Of a stretch of DNA of 64,000 nucleotides, positions 11,319 to 23,478 are shown in pieces (positions within the stretch are counted from its first letter, which is position 1; each line of letters begins with the position of its first letter). The notes below the pieces were generated by a model. That model saw nothing but the letters and a program-made list of their open reading frames with translations. It did no database searches and had not been told where the DNA came from. Both the position numbers and the translations under genes were made by a program. Source of the DNA: Neofusicoccum parvum (Eukaryota; Ascomycota; Dothideomycetes; Botryosphaeriales; Botryosphaeriaceae); assembly GCA_020912385.1 (NCBI GenBank), contig CP087208.1, forward strand, positions 2,604,001 through 2,668,000. The letters are read 5' to 3'.

Positions 11319-14300
11319 ATGCGGCCGCTGCTGTTGTTCGCCGCCTGCGCGCTCGCGGGGCCGCTCAACCACCGCCCACCGCCTGCAGGCGCCCCAGTGC
11401 CGCGAGGTAAGCCTCTGCCGCCGCAGCAATCCGTGAAGCTGCATGGCTTTTTTCTTCAATGTCCCGCCAATGCCTCCAGCTCGACCTCTCGTCCCGCCCC
11501 CATCGCACGCCTCCTGCTGACCCGGCGAAGGCCTCCTCAACGACGACTGCGAGACCGTCTTCACCACCGTCAACATCTGCTACAATGCCACCGGCACGCC
11601 TTCGCTCAGCTACACAACGCCCGTGGAGACTCCCTCGACCACCCTCGCTTCTACAGCCACGGAGACGATACCGGGCACGACCAGTTCCGCACCGCCTGGT
11701 TACACCACCTCTGACGTCTACAGCAGCACGTCAAGCTACCCCACTTTCACTTGCACCACAAGCTTAACGAGCAGACCCTCGATCTCCTCCACTGGCCACG
11801 ATTCCAGCAGACCGCAGACCTCAAAGTAAGGGATGCCCGTGCTGACTTCACCGAGCGTCCAGCTAACATGGTCTTGATTCGCAGGGCCTCGACCGAGACA
11901 ACCAAGAAACATAGCTCCACTCACACGAGCAAGACGTCCCACAGCCCAAGCCCCAGCGAGACGCCCTGCTGCGGCCCGCAAGGAGGCCAGCGTCAATGCC
12001 CCCGCGGCCAATGCTGCTCCAAGGACGGATATTGGTTCGTAAATCTGCCGCGCCTGACGATATTCTAGTCGTGCTGACCCTGACCCAGTGGCTCCGGGCC
12101 GAAATTCTGCGGTCATGGCTGCCAATCACCATGGGGAAAGTGTGAAGGGGATGATGGCTACGGGTCTGAACCGTCATTCGCTTCCTCGAATTCTTCTGAA
12201 CATGCTGGATTGGGAGGCCTCTTGAAACGAAACGACTTGATCGGCGAAGGCTATTATCTGTCAACGAGTACTGAGTATATCATTGAAGGAACCAAGGTTA
12301 GCACGAGTACATGTGTCTACACTCACGGGCCCACCAGCTCAAGAAGCAAAACGACGCATTCGACCAGCCCTACGCCAACAAAGAGCACCATCACCATCAC
12401 CATCTCGACCTGTTCGACACCGAGCGTGACAAGTACCAGTAGCACCAAGTCAGCTCCTCCTTCGAGCTCTTCCACCCCAATCACGTCATCCTCAAGCACC
12501 CACACAACGCCAACATCGTCGAAGCCCTCGTCGAGCAGCTCATCAAAATACACACCGACTTCGAACACCACAACTCCTTACTCCAGTTCAAGTTCCAAGA
12601 TTACCACTTCGAGCTCTTTGGTTCCATCTTCCAACTCGACTGTCTCACCGACAACACCTCACACGCCCACTTATCCTCCCACATCATCATCGAAATCCAC
12701 TACACCTTCAACACCGAGTAACGTGACGGTCTCCAACCCCCCTACTTCTTCCTCAGTCTCTACAAATTCTACAACAAAGGTTTCAATGACAACGACTAAG
12801 ACGATTACTGTCACGCCCTCAACGGTGACAACTCCCACAGCCTCGTCTTTATCAACATCTTCAACTGAGACTCCTCCCAAACCATCGGACACAGCGACCC
12901 CGAGCTCCACGACTACTTCGACGCCGACAATATCATCTAGCTCTTCGACCACTGTACCAAGCAGCACCATTCCGCCGCCGCCAACTACCTCTACAAGTCA
13001 GCCTCCTCCCCCATCGACAACACAGACCCCTCCCCCTCCACCTTCAACGAGTTCAACTATGACGCCTCCAACCGCGTCTCCGTCTTCATCTACACCTACA
13101 ATATCAACAATCTCCCCTCCTTCCACATCTTTTCCACCGCCCCCATCTTCTTCGACAAGCAGCACTACTACGGCACCTCCTCCGTCTACAACAAGCACTA
13201 CGCCTCCGGTACCTCCACCTCCTCCTCCGCCTTCAACAAGTATTACGCCCTCGTCACCTCCACCTCCTCCTCCACCATCTCCGCCTTCAACAAGCAGCAC
13301 GACCTCGATACCTCCTCCACCTCCTCCGCCTTCAACAAGTATTACGCCCTCGGTACCTCCACCACCTCCTCCACCATCAACAAGCATTACACCTCCAGTG
13401 CCCCCACCATCAACAAGCACTACGCCTCCGGTGCCCCCACCACCTCCGCCGCCTCCAACAACCACGACCGGACCTCCGACTTTACCTCCGCCTCCACCCT
13501 CATCAACAACCCCGTCGACAACAATTGTTGCGTCCCCCCCAACATCCACGATAACAGTATACCCTCCACCCCCGTCAACGACTATCTCTTTTCCACCTCC
13601 TCCACCACCGCCACCTCCGTCTTCAACTCCCATTCCTACAACATATCCCCCTACTGTCTCACCAAGTCCGCCAGCTCTTCCCCCACCACCTCCCCCAACA
13701 ACGTCTCTACCTACTCATACTCCGACTCAGTCATCGATCTCTTCCATAGAGACGATTACCTCGATCCCAGCAGGTCCACCAACTCTGCCACCATCGACGA
13801 GCGAGACAGCCTCCATCTCCACGTCGAGTCCTATCTCCCCTCCGGTATCAGCAAGCCCTCCACCGGTGTCTCTCCCAAGCCCAATATCCACTCCTTCATC
13901 GGTCTCTCCTCCGAGTCCATCCACTCCCACAGAAGTGCCGTCTGCTCCGACCCCACCCAGCGCTCCTGACTCAACTGCCACCCCGAGCGAGACTACACCA
14001 ACAATTCCACAGTCTCCATCCCCATCTCTCGAAACGTCTTTTCCGCCAACGAGCGTTGGAAGTTCGACTCCGCCCTCCGTGACAGCGCCACCGAGTTCGG
14101 TTCTCACAACACAGACTCCTTCTACGTTGACTACATCTTTCACATCGCCTTTCCCATCATCTACTGCATGCACGCCTGGGTCGTGTAAGCTAAAAGCCGC
14201 CACGTTTGGCATCACTCTGTGGGACACATCGATCACAACCGCCTCGACCACAGTTGGCCCCGACGGCTTTACATAGTAAGGCCTTCCGCACCACATTCTG

Positions 14301-15251
14301 AAGGAAGTCCATTGCTGACCACTTCGTAGCACATCCCCAAGCGCCTACCTGCACATACAAAGCCTCTCAGCCGAGAGGCCCTGCAGCACATCCACCACCG
14401 CCGTCGGCACCACCATCACAGACATGCACATTCCCTTGAACCCTTCTGACGTCAGCACCATCACGTGGGGTAGCAAGTTAGTCAACGTGAGCTCGACGCT
14501 CTCCAACGGAAACACAGAGGGCTACTGGGAAGTATTCTGGACGACGACGACGAGGGCACTAACGTGGGCTGACCTGGCGGGCTGCGGCGGCGGCGGCACA
14601 ACATACCGCTTTCCCGCCTCGCCCACCGTCGCCTTCAGCTATCCAAATGAGCAAGAAGCCGCAACCGCCAGGCCTTTCCGGGTCAACCCGTGCGAGCCGC
14701 TCCTCGCCATTCCCACCAGCCTGACCAACCTGCAGCCCGCCTGGGCCACGTGCTTCCCGGACGCCGAAGGGGGCGACTTCGACCCGCCGTACACGCTGAC
14801 GAAAGTGGGCGGTGTCGAAGGCCCGCAGCCAACGAAGGCCAGCCAGGGCGCGTCGCTGGAGAGCCAGGTCGAGCCGACGACGACGAGGGCTCCACCGGCG
14901 AGCTCGAGTCTGGTCGTCGATGGGCCGACGCCCACGAGGACCGTGCCGGGCGTGGCGGTCAGTGGTGGCAATCCTCTGTCGATACTCCAAAGCCAGCTGT
15001 CCGAATCGAGCGCCTCGGCAGCGAGTGCCGCCTCGGCGAGCAGGTCTGCTGCTGCTTCGGGTAGTAGTGCTGCTGCTGCTGCGTCATCGACGACGGAGAG
15101 AAGCACCTCGCGCTCCAGGTCCGCCACATCGAGCACAGCTGCGGCAACTTCATCGGTAGCGGAAGGATCGGGAGTGGCCGTGGGATTCAATGGCTGGGGA
15201 ATGAGCGCAGCGCTGGGAGGGTTGGGGGGATTGGTGATGCTGTTCTTGTGA
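11319..15251 (+). CDS. GPI-anchored, Ser/Thr/Pro-rich cell-wall protein with a hevein-type chitin-binding domain (1213 aa)
   Basis: Five exons: 11319-11406, 11531-11825, 11885-12034, 12089-14275 and 14330-15251, all in frame. The product has a signal peptide (MRPLLLFAACALA) and a Thr/Ser-rich segment. A chitin-binding type 1 domain at about residues 155-197 contains QCCSKDGYCGSG and FCGHGCQSPWGKC; its fourth key Cys is created exactly at the exon 3/4 junction. Next come about 650 residues of mucin-like Ser/Thr/Pro sequence with many short poly-Pro runs, a conserved-looking Cys-containing C-terminal region (about 905-1070), a poly-Ser/Ala stretch, and a hydrophobic tail (GMSAALGGLGGLVMLFL) typical of a GPI signal. 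It should sit in the cell wall, O-glycosylated and bound to chitin. The intron 3 donor (GTTCGT) is unusual but is supported by the Cys pattern. Ligand binding is inferred from the domain. Confidence 0.85.
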
Positions 15252-15554
15252 GCGGAGCAGGAAGGAAAGTAATAAGTCTCCACGCAGAGATGGAACACGT
15301 AATGATTTGACGGATAACACATTTATTCTAATGGGTAATGATTAAGCGAGAAGCGTAATAGCAAAGTGTAGATAGCAAACATAGTCAAGAACATCGGAGC
15401 ACGGTCCCAGCAAGAACAGTGGCCGCACTTCCTATTGATCTGCCCCGTCTTCAGCGTCTGCCCTTCTACGTGTGCTGTCAGTGTCCTCGTGTCTTCACAT
15501 ATCGCCGTAACTGGCTGTTCCTTCCTTTCCATCATCGATTCTTGCACTATTCGC

Positions 15555-15573
15555 CCAATCCGGCTTAACCCCA
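15555..15573 (+). promoter_or_regulatory. Putative snRNA upstream element of the 15.7 kb gene
   Basis: CCCAATCCGGCTTAACC lies about 60 bp upstream of a TATA box. It closely matches the element CCCAATSTGGCTTAGC found at a similar distance upstream of both U2 genes in this window (28208-28223 and 56157-56172). I read it as a shared proximal or upstream sequence element of fungal snRNA-type genes. The role is inferred from position and conservation only. Confidence 0.5.
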
Positions 15574-15677
15574 GCCAACTTGTGCCCGTGATCGTTGGCA
15601 GCCGTCCGCCCTCTGCTTCCTATATAAAACCCCTTCCTCCTCGCCCTGAGGGTCTCTTCTTCTTTTCTTCGGCAGGA

Positions 15678-15828
15678 CATTACTACACGTCCAGCGGGGC
15701 GGCCGTGATCAAGCAGACGGCCGTCCTACCCGATCCGTGTGGCTCTCGGGTTGCAGAGGTAATTAGCAGGCTATGCCCCTCCGCACTGGACCAATTTTTG
15801 GCTTCACACAAGCTCCGCAGGAGCACTC
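15678..15828 (+). ncRNA. U1-like small nuclear RNA with non-canonical 5' tail
   Basis: TATATAAA (15621-15627) is followed about 55 nt later by an RNA-like unit. A long-range helix GTCCAG (15689-15694) with CTGGAC (15786-15791) closes a cruciform, like helix H of U1. Its first arm has a GGCCG/CGGCC stem with the loop GATCAAGCAG (15707-15716), which matches the U1-70K-binding loop I (GATCAAGAAG in the canonical U1 at 27.6 kb). A second hairpin, CCCGA...TCGGG, lacks the ATTGCAC loop bound by U1A. An Sm site AATTTTTGG (15793-15801) and a final hairpin GCTC-CGCAG-GAGC follow. The single-stranded 5' tail reads ATTACTACAC instead of ATACTTACCT. Downstream lies the shared bipartite element (15844-15885). 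It may be a variant or a decaying U1; the 5' end is estimated from the TATA spacing and helix position. Confidence 0.6.
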
Positions 15829-15834
15829 TCAAAC

Positions 15835-15885
15835 TTTTTTTTTTTTCGTCGCTGCTCTGCCCACGCGGCGGGCTTTGAGGAAGAA
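15835..15885 (+). terminator. Bipartite snRNA 3' element (TTTTCG - 30 nt - GGAAG), copy A
   Basis: A T-run ending TTTTTTCGTCG is followed exactly 30 nt after TCG by GGAAGAAAG, preceded by CTTTGA. The same two blocks with 30-32 nt spacing occur downstream of all six snRNA-type units in the window. It is probably a 3'-end formation signal. Confidence 0.55.
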
Positions 15886-18800
15886 AGATCTCGACCCACC
15901 AATCCAAACTCCCCAGACAGAATACCCAATGCGATCTCGACCACGCGCCCGGCCCCCACCTCCATCGCAGCCAGCCAGCCAACCAACCAGCCAGCCAGCC
16001 CGGCGGCGCTGAGCCTCAGGCACGCGCGCACATCCTCGGCACTTCGCTCGATCGCTGAGGAAAAGGGCTCCGACGTCCGACGTTCATGCAAGCGGCCGCA
16101 CTCGGGCGCTGCCATCGCCGCCACCCGCCCTTCGCTCATGCGCGCAATACGCACGCAGCCGCCACGGGCACGCCACGCCACGCCATGCACGCACCCGCCG
16201 GTCGGCCCGCCACGCGCGGTTGGCTGGGGAGGGCGGGAAGGGAGGTCGCACGGCAGGGGGACGAACAAAGAGGCCAGTCAGTCAGCCCAGTCAGCCGCGT
16301 TAGGGAGGTGTTTGGCAGCGGCGGTGCGCTGGGGAGGCGTCTGGCCACCCACCTGCCGCATCGGGCGACGTGCGCCGCCGCCGCCGCGACCGTCGAACGT
16401 CGCGCGGATGGGTATGAGTTCAGGATGCATTGCTGCCCGCGCTGGCGTCGCCTGGTACTAGCGGCTGGGGAGGGATGGCGGCGGGTGGCGAGGGGTGTGT
16501 GAGGGTTGGGTTGGGTTGTCGCGCGAGGCTGCGCGGAGGTGGAGGTGGAGGTGTTCGTGCTGCCCTCTCCTCCCCAATCCCCCCGATGAGACAGGCGGCC
16601 CTGCCTGCCTGCCACCGTCCGCGAGAAGCCAGACGGTCGAGGATGGGCGCGAGATTTGGGGCGGCCGCGGATCGGCGGGAGCGGGCGGGCGGGCGGCCCT
16701 GGCCTCGCGCGCGGCTGCTAAACCGCATCGGGCGGCGCGCATGATGGTCGAACTTCTGGAGACTGTGCAGATATGACCACCCTGCGGACTTGCGCTAACG
16801 GGCTCGAGGAGGATCGTCGCCTGGGTGGCTGGGGTTGAGCCGGGGGGGGTCACGGGGACGGGAGAGGAACGGGTGTCGCGGCGGGCTGCAGCGGTTGGCG
16901 CGACGGTCGACCTTGTCGAAGATTCCTTGCTGCGTCCGAAGTTGCGTGCTGTGTAACCTGCCTGCGAGCACGCGGGTCCCTGCGATCCGCGTGCGTGGGG
17001 CTGGGGCGTTGTTCTCTCGTCCCAGAGCTGGGTTCTATCTCACACGCAGGTGCGTTCGATTGACTACGTGTAGCAGCTTGTGCTAATATCGAACGCCGAC
17101 AACATGTTGTGCTCCATGCACTACCGCCAGCTCTGGTGGCCCGCGCTTTGAGCTTTATCACGGCGTTCTCCAAAAATCCACCAGCGGGCAGACGAGGGTC
17201 AAGCCGTCCAGTGCGACGAAAGTCATTACACGCTTTCTTTCTGCATGGCTTCACTGCTCACGGATTTTGTCGTGGAGTTGGCTTTCGGACTTTTTGCAGC
17301 TGACTCCTTCTATTGGACCATGGTAGCAGGTGGATTTCTATTCTTTTCAACTACTTTCGTCCCAAAACGTAGCCTTCGTCCAGCACGGTCTTAGTGCTTG
17401 AAAATACTACTTCCAGGAAACAAAGAACTGGATAAAACTTCTCTGCAACTGTGGCCACAGCCTTTCTGACGAGGCATTGAATAAACGCAGCTGCGCGCAA
17501 CGCAGATGCGACCACGCCATCGCGGCCTTTCCAAGACATGGACATTCAAAGTCGTCCTTCTCCTTTGTCCTGTGTGCACGCCTTGTGGTGCATGCTGATT
17601 CTTCAGTGCACTAGTACGCACAAAGGTGCTGTCGGCTTCGACTTGGCAGCCGACTATGGAATAGCGTTAATACACTGCCTTATTGGCACTGACCCCAACA
17701 TCGCCAGACTTTGGGGAAGCGCAGAGTACGGATACTTCATGCGTGACGTTTCGTACCTCCACGCTCCCTCATCTCTGTGCTGCAAATCAACTCACGTCCC
17801 TCTGCCCGGAAGCCCCAGACATCGAGGCCGTCGGTCCCATGCTCCGCCCTCTGAAAGCATCTGCAGATGACGCCGACTTTTTTTGCAGCGTAGCAAGATT
17901 TGCCTAGCGAGCATGCCGCTGACCCGGAGAAGGCGGTCGGGCTAGTCTTTGTAGGTGTAGCCGGTGGTGAGAGGTTCTGTATCATCCCACAGATAGTGGG
18001 CTGGGCGAGTTCGGCGTGCCATTTCCCTCGAATGCCTGTCAGCGTGCTACAAGAACCCATAGGAGCGCTCGTGAGAGGGAGAACCGGAGACCGCAGGGCT
18101 GCAATGACAGACCACCTTGCACCTCGCCTTGAGAGAGGACCGGCGTCTGACTCGCCTGCGATAAAGAAGGCGCTGCCTCGCGCCGCTACGCCGCAACGCC
18201 GCAGCACGCCAACCCGGAAAAGCGACAGTCTGCAGGCGCGCGGCCACAGAGGCTTGCTGTGCACTCGCGCCACGGCTCGATTCGAGCGCGCTGCATGAAG
18301 GTCGAACGTCTGCGCCTTTGTTCTAGTTACGCAACGGCAATTGCATCGAACGCCGGCGAGCTTCCAGGGCGACACTAACGCCTGCGGTGCGCGCCGGGGA
18401 GGACATGCAGGCGGCCGTCGTGTCGCGGCCGCCTCGGGCAGAGACGCTGCCACCGACGTCCGACGCCAGAGCAAACATCTCAGCAGCCGCCGTCCGACCT
18501 TCCCGCATCGGCGCGCCTGCATGCAGCCCCAGCGCAGCACGCCCGCAGTCCTCCGCACACACGTCGCGCCCCAGCTCCGCCCTGCCACTGTGGCCCCACA
18601 CGGACCCCAGCGCCGCAGCGGCCGCCCGCAACTTCGAACGTCTACGACAACGTGTGTGCAACGCGACGACCCTGCTTCGCCGGCCGGGGCTCCCGAGAGA
18701 GGCGAGGCGGAAAAGCACACGACCGGGAGGGCTAGGGGGGGGGGGGGGCCGCCGCCGCCGCGTCGACGGATTCCCCCAAGCGTCGTGGCCCACGGAAAAC

Positions 18801-20815
18801 GCGGCGGCGGCGGACATTTTTCGCGAGCCGCGGAAACCGCACGACGTTCGATGTTGTTGCGTCGCCGGTTCGGTCAGGTGCAGGTGCAGGTGCAGCAGCC
18901 CGCCCTCCCTCGCCCTTCGTGTCGGCGCGTCGGGGGCTTGGGGGCGCGAGACGCCAGCGCGCAGAGAGCGACTTCAGCGGCGCTGCTGTTATTCCCGCGG
19001 CCAGGCAGGAATCGGCGGCCGTGTCAGGCAGCAAGCAGGCGCGCTCAGGCAGGCCCGGACGGGGAGGGCAGCACTTGCGATCAGGCGTCCTCCTCCCTCC
19101 TTGCCTTCTTGGGGGAATAGACTGGCAGACTTTTCAACGTCGAACGTCTGAAGAGGTGCTTGGCTGCCGGTCCGCTGCAGTCTAGAGTTTCTTGGAGGCG
19201 TTGCTTGTGCCGTGTGCGTTCCATGGTTCGCTGCAGGAGCAGCAGCGCAGCACCAGCACCAGCAGCACCAGCAGCAGCAGAGCACAGCGCGGGCAGGCCG
19301 TCGGCGCGGCCACTCGGTGCTCGGCCAGCGCAGGCTCGGGGCTGCTGCGTCGCTCTGGTCGCCCGCGGAGCGGCTGCCTCGCTGCGCGCTCGACGTCCAC
19401 GCCGCAGTGTTGCGCTTCTTGGCCGCGACGTCAAGCATTCCGATTAATCTGTTCGACACGGGCTGCGCCCGCCAGCACGACTGCAATCCTCGACGCCCGC
19501 TGAAACCGCCTGCCTGCCTCCCGCCGTCCACCTCGGCCTTCCGCCCTCGGACTTCAGCCGCAGTCCCCGACCTTCCCCTCTCCCTCGCACCACCACGGCC
19601 CGGGACGACGAAAAAATTTGCGCTTCGCCGACAACTTCGAACGTCGGAAGGGTTGCTTGGCTGCCGTGCTGTCGGCCACGGCGCCCGTTCCAAGACCATG
19701 CTTCCGTTGCTTCGCTCACCGCGCGTCGTTCCCTCGCCGTGCCATCGCCGCGCCGTTGGGAGCGCCTGCAGCGACGTCCCCTCGCACCACAGCCGCACGG
19801 CACAACCCGCAGGCGTCGCCGATCCGTCTCCCAGAGGCAGACGTGAGCCGCATCAGCCCTACGAGGCGGCTGTGCAAGTGCTCAGAGAAGCTCGAGGCCA
19901 GGGTATCCACGCCGCCGCTCCCTCCCCTCCGGTCCCAATGGGAGCCGCATGCACTGCTCCCGTCCCGACGAGACGTCCGCCCACGACGATCACGCCCGCC
20001 CGCCGCCCCTCCTGCCCACCTCCGCGCGGCGGGCGACCCAAAACGCCCGCCCAGCTGGCAAACACCGCGCCGAAATAGCCGACCCGATATCGCCCGCCCG
20101 CACGGCAAACGCAGCGCCAAGCAGCGAAATGTGCGCCGGGCCGATCAAAACATGGCTCGAAAACCCATCACGCCCGTAAGAAGAAGAGAGGAAAAAAAAA
20201 AAATTGGGAACGCCGGCGCGCGGGAAAGTGGATCTGATAAGATTTTCGCGGCGTCAACAACCATGGCCAGCCCCCGCTTCACGCTCATCTCCGCGCACCG
20301 CTTCACCAACACCTTACTGCTTGCGGGTCGCATCCGGCTCCGCCAAGACCGGACGGCCCTCCAGCCCTCGCCTCTCCCGCGAGTCAACCGCCGCGTTGGT
20401 GGGCAGGACATGCGTTGGCGAGGCGGGTGCTCGACAAATGCGACCCCACCGGCCGCCGCTGGGTCGGGAGAATCCCGAGAGAGTGAGGGAAAGAGCCAGT
20501 CGAACGATGCTCGTCGGAGTTAACTAGGCTGGCGACTTGAGGCTGCACCGCGCCGCGCAACGTGGGCACGGCGACCGTAGCATCGGGGCCGCCCCATGCC
20601 TTCCGGACTGCGCGCGCCCCCCGGCCGCGTGGGAGTGGTGGGCGCCGCGCGGTGGACGGGCGCCATGGCTGCCGTGGGGTACAAAATGGACGGGCACGCG
20701 CGCTCGCTCTCCCTCCGCCGCAGGCATCTTATCTGATCCGTTTCCTCTCTTCCTCACTCTCCATTCCCTCCCTCCCGAGCACGCGCAGCGCCGTCTGCGC
20801 AGCCGCCCACAGCCA
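15886..20815. other. Gene-poor GC-rich region carrying motif copies
   Basis: I see no credible protein gene. Open frames of up to about 330 codons on both strands are Ala/Arg/Pro-rich and overlap each other, as expected by chance at this GC content. The region holds copies of the TCGAACGTCG motif (16393, 18302, 18634, 18842, 19140, 19637, plus degenerate ones at 16748, 17089 and 18346), a run of about 14 G (18735-18748), and the pyrimidine-rich promoter of the MFS gene at its right end. Confidence 0.5.
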
Positions 20816-22531
20816 ATGAGTTCCACGGACCAGGAGCGGGCCGACCGCGACGGAGCACGCGAGCGGAAAGACGCGGTCGGCGTGGCCGCGGTGCCCGCCG
20901 ACGACGGCAGCGGCGCGTCTGTCCGGAGCGCGCGGAGCGAGGGCGGGCGGAGCATGGTGGTGCCGCTGCGCATGAAGATCGTGTCCATTCTCATGGTCAC
21001 GGCGATTGGGTTCGGGTCGCACTGGAGCAGCGGCGTGACGGGGGCGATGAAGAGCACGCTGAAGAAGGTGCGTCGTGCTTTGCCGGGGCGTGGAGGCGGC
21101 CGGGTCGAGGCGTTGGGCGGAGAGGCTGACGGCTGGCGCAGCAATTGCACATCAACAACGCGCAGTACTCGGTCCTGGAGGCCAGCGAGGACTTCATGGT
21201 CACGGCGCTGATCCTGGTCAGCGGCGCGGTGACGGATCGGATTGGCGGTGCTGGTCGGTCTCTCGCATCCCGCAGATATGCAGCAGCTCCACTGACGGGA
21301 CACAGGTGCCATGCTCTGGGGAAACGCCATCTTCAGCGTCGGCGCCATCCTCATAGCGGCGGCAACGACGGTGCGCTCGTACAAGTTCATGATCTTCGGC
21401 ATCATCGTGCAGTCGCTGGGCGACATCGCGACGCAGGTGGCGCAGTACAAGGTCTTCAGCTCGTGGTTCGCGCCGTCCAACGGGTTCGCGTCGACGCTGG
21501 GGTTCGAGCTGGGCATCGGCAAGATCGGGTCGTTCGTGGGCAAGGCCACGGCCAACGTGATCGCCAAGAAGACGGGCGACTTCAGCTGGGTGTACTGGAC
21601 GGCGGTGTTCATGAACCTGTTCACCAACGTGGCGACGCTGGCCTTCTGGTTCTTCACGCGCTGGTGCGACCGCCACTACTCGGGCACGGCCGACCCGGCC
21701 ACCGGCGAGAAGCTGACCGAGAAGAACAAGCGCTTCGAGTTCGGCAAGATGCTGCGGCTGCCGTGGCCGTTCTGGTGCGTGATCCTGTTCTCGCTCTTCC
21801 AGACCAGCACCGCCATCGTCTTCTCGCAGAACGCCACCGAGCTGGCCGAGCAGCGCTTCAACATCGACGCCGTCACCGCCGGCTGGTACTCGGCCATGTC
21901 GCAGTACCTGGGCTTCTTCCTGGTGCCGCTGATCGGCATCTTCGTCGACCTGCTGGGCAACCGGCTGACGCTGATGCTGGTGTGCGGCCTGGGCATGCTG
22001 CTGTCCATGTGCCTGGCCGCGTGGGGCTCGACCGTCGGCGGCACGGCCGCGTCGTTCGGCATCTACGCCTTCGCGCTGGCCTTCGGGCCCACGGTCATCA
22101 TCGACGGCATCCGCACGTCCATGTGGTACCAGGAGGTGTTCGGCTCCGGCTACGCCGTCAAGATCGCCGTCAACAACAGCATGAACATCATCGTGCGCAT
22201 CGTCACCGGCGTCATCCAGGACCGCGACAACAACTCGTACGACAACGTCGTCGTCGTCTACGTCATCCTGGCCGCCGGCTCCGTCGTCGTCTCCGTCGTG
22301 CTGTTCGCCCTCGGCTTCTTCTCCGTCGACCTGGGCCGCCTGCAGTGGACGAAGAAGCAGCGCCTGCGCAAGGGCAACCTCATCAACGAGCGCAGGGAGA
22401 AGTTCGAGAGCGGCGAGGAGGGCGCCAGGAACAGGAGGGTCAGCATGGGGTTCTTCGTTTTCCTGCTGTTCTTGATGGCGGGCGCGTGGGCCGCGTACTT
22501 CTGGGGTGTTGCGACGGGTAATAATGACTAG
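20816..22531 (+). CDS. Major facilitator superfamily permease, MFSD1-like (527 aa)
   Basis: Three exons, 20816-21067, 21142-21247 and 21306-22531, are joined through introns GTGCGT/GCGCAG (phase 0) and GTGCTG/ACACAG (phase 1). A polar N-terminus of about 48 residues is followed by about 12 hydrophobic segments. Family features include NNAQYSVLEASEDF after the first helix, SGAVTDRIGGA (the MFS loop 2-3 signature, DRIGG) and GFELGIGKIGSFVGK. These resemble the MFSD1-type group of MFS proteins, whose animal member exports dipeptides from lysosomes. The fungal substrate is unknown and a vacuolar or plasma membrane location is possible. A TATA-poor, CT-rich promoter precedes it. It is the only clear protein gene in about 17 kb. 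Confidence 0.85.
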
Positions 22532-23017
22532 GCGTTAGGATTGGACGCGGGGTGGAAATAGGAGGATAGACGAAGGGTTAAAATATGGAATAGAAGAAGG
22601 GGAAAAGGAAGATGCTAATGGCTTATATCTTGTTGAGCATCTCTGCACTGTCAGCATTGCGAGAAGTAACAAATCATGGTCAAACAAACCCTGTTCCTTG
22701 AAATAGCAGTGACTGTTCCCCTCTTTCAGTCCAGAATCCCTTCGAACCGCGTCAAATGAGCTGCAAAAGAATTAGCAGCACATAAATGACCTCCATTCGA
22801 GAGACATCGTAAAGTAAGCAAGACGCTTACATGGAACGCTGAAATATTCGTTTGGATATAGACGCAATGTGCTTTATGTAGAAAAGCCATCTGTAAAAGT
22901 TTCTACTTCAAATCAGAAAACTTCATCGAACTGATGTCGGCCGGCTTGCTTTTTCTTTTTTTTGGCAACCCACCTTTCACTCACTGGATCGGCCAGAACT
23001 CGGGATAGACGCGGGGG

Positions 23018-23062
23018 AGGTCGGCCTACCAAGCGGAGCTCGATCGCTTGGTAGGCCGACCT
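23018..23062. repeat. Perfect 18-bp inverted repeat with 9-nt loop
   Basis: AGGTCGGCCTACCAAGCG (23018-23035) is exactly mirrored by CGCTTGGTAGGCCGACCT (23045-23062) around the loop GAGCTCGAT. The stem is 18 bp with no mismatch. It lies 22 bp before a TCGAACGTCG motif copy (23085-23094). No gene encodes it; it may be a structured RNA segment or a recent palindrome. Confidence 0.85.
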
Positions 23063-23456
23063 ACATTCACAGTAGTTTTGTTTGCGACGTTCGAGGTTGC
23101 GGAGCCAACCCGCTCCGCCCCGGGGAGCGCTAGGGTGCGCTATTCCATCACGCTGTGTAAGTGAGTGAGTGAGCATCCCGTCGAGTCCACACCTTGACAG
23201 CATCCCCGACGCTCGACCATCCCACTCCCCCGCTCTCCAGTCACCCGTCCACCATGCAGAGCCATGCGGGCACCACCCAAGTCCTGCCAGACCCATGGCG
23301 GCCGGCCAGCCCGTACCTGCAGCGCGCTCCGAAAGCGCACCCCCCACCTCCAGACCACCTGCGCGCTCCAGCTCCGCCAGGCTCGACCGATTGGCCGCGG
23401 TCACCAACCCCAGCTCCCGCCGTCTCGACTGCGCGGGCTGCAGACGCGCGCTTGGG

Positions 23457-23478
23457 GTGTGTGTGTGTGTGCGTGTGT
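23457..23478. repeat. GT dinucleotide microsatellite
   Basis: GTGTGTGTGTGTGCGTGTGT lies about 25 bp upstream of a TCGAACGTCG motif copy (23503-23512). A simple-sequence tract. Confidence 0.8.

Noticed and set aside
17130..17300. Sm-like GATTTTTGGAG on the minus strand near 17.17 kb
   Set aside because: It lacks the promoter, flanking hairpins and 3' element found at the six accepted loci.
17737..18720. Open frame of 327 codons on the minus strand
   Set aside because: Arg/Ala/Ser-rich composition, no domain, overlapped by long frames on the other strand and containing motif copies. It is expected by chance at this GC content.
21145..22521. Open frame of 458 codons in another frame of the MFS gene
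   Set aside because: His/Arg/Gly-rich out-of-frame shadow of the permease coding sequence.
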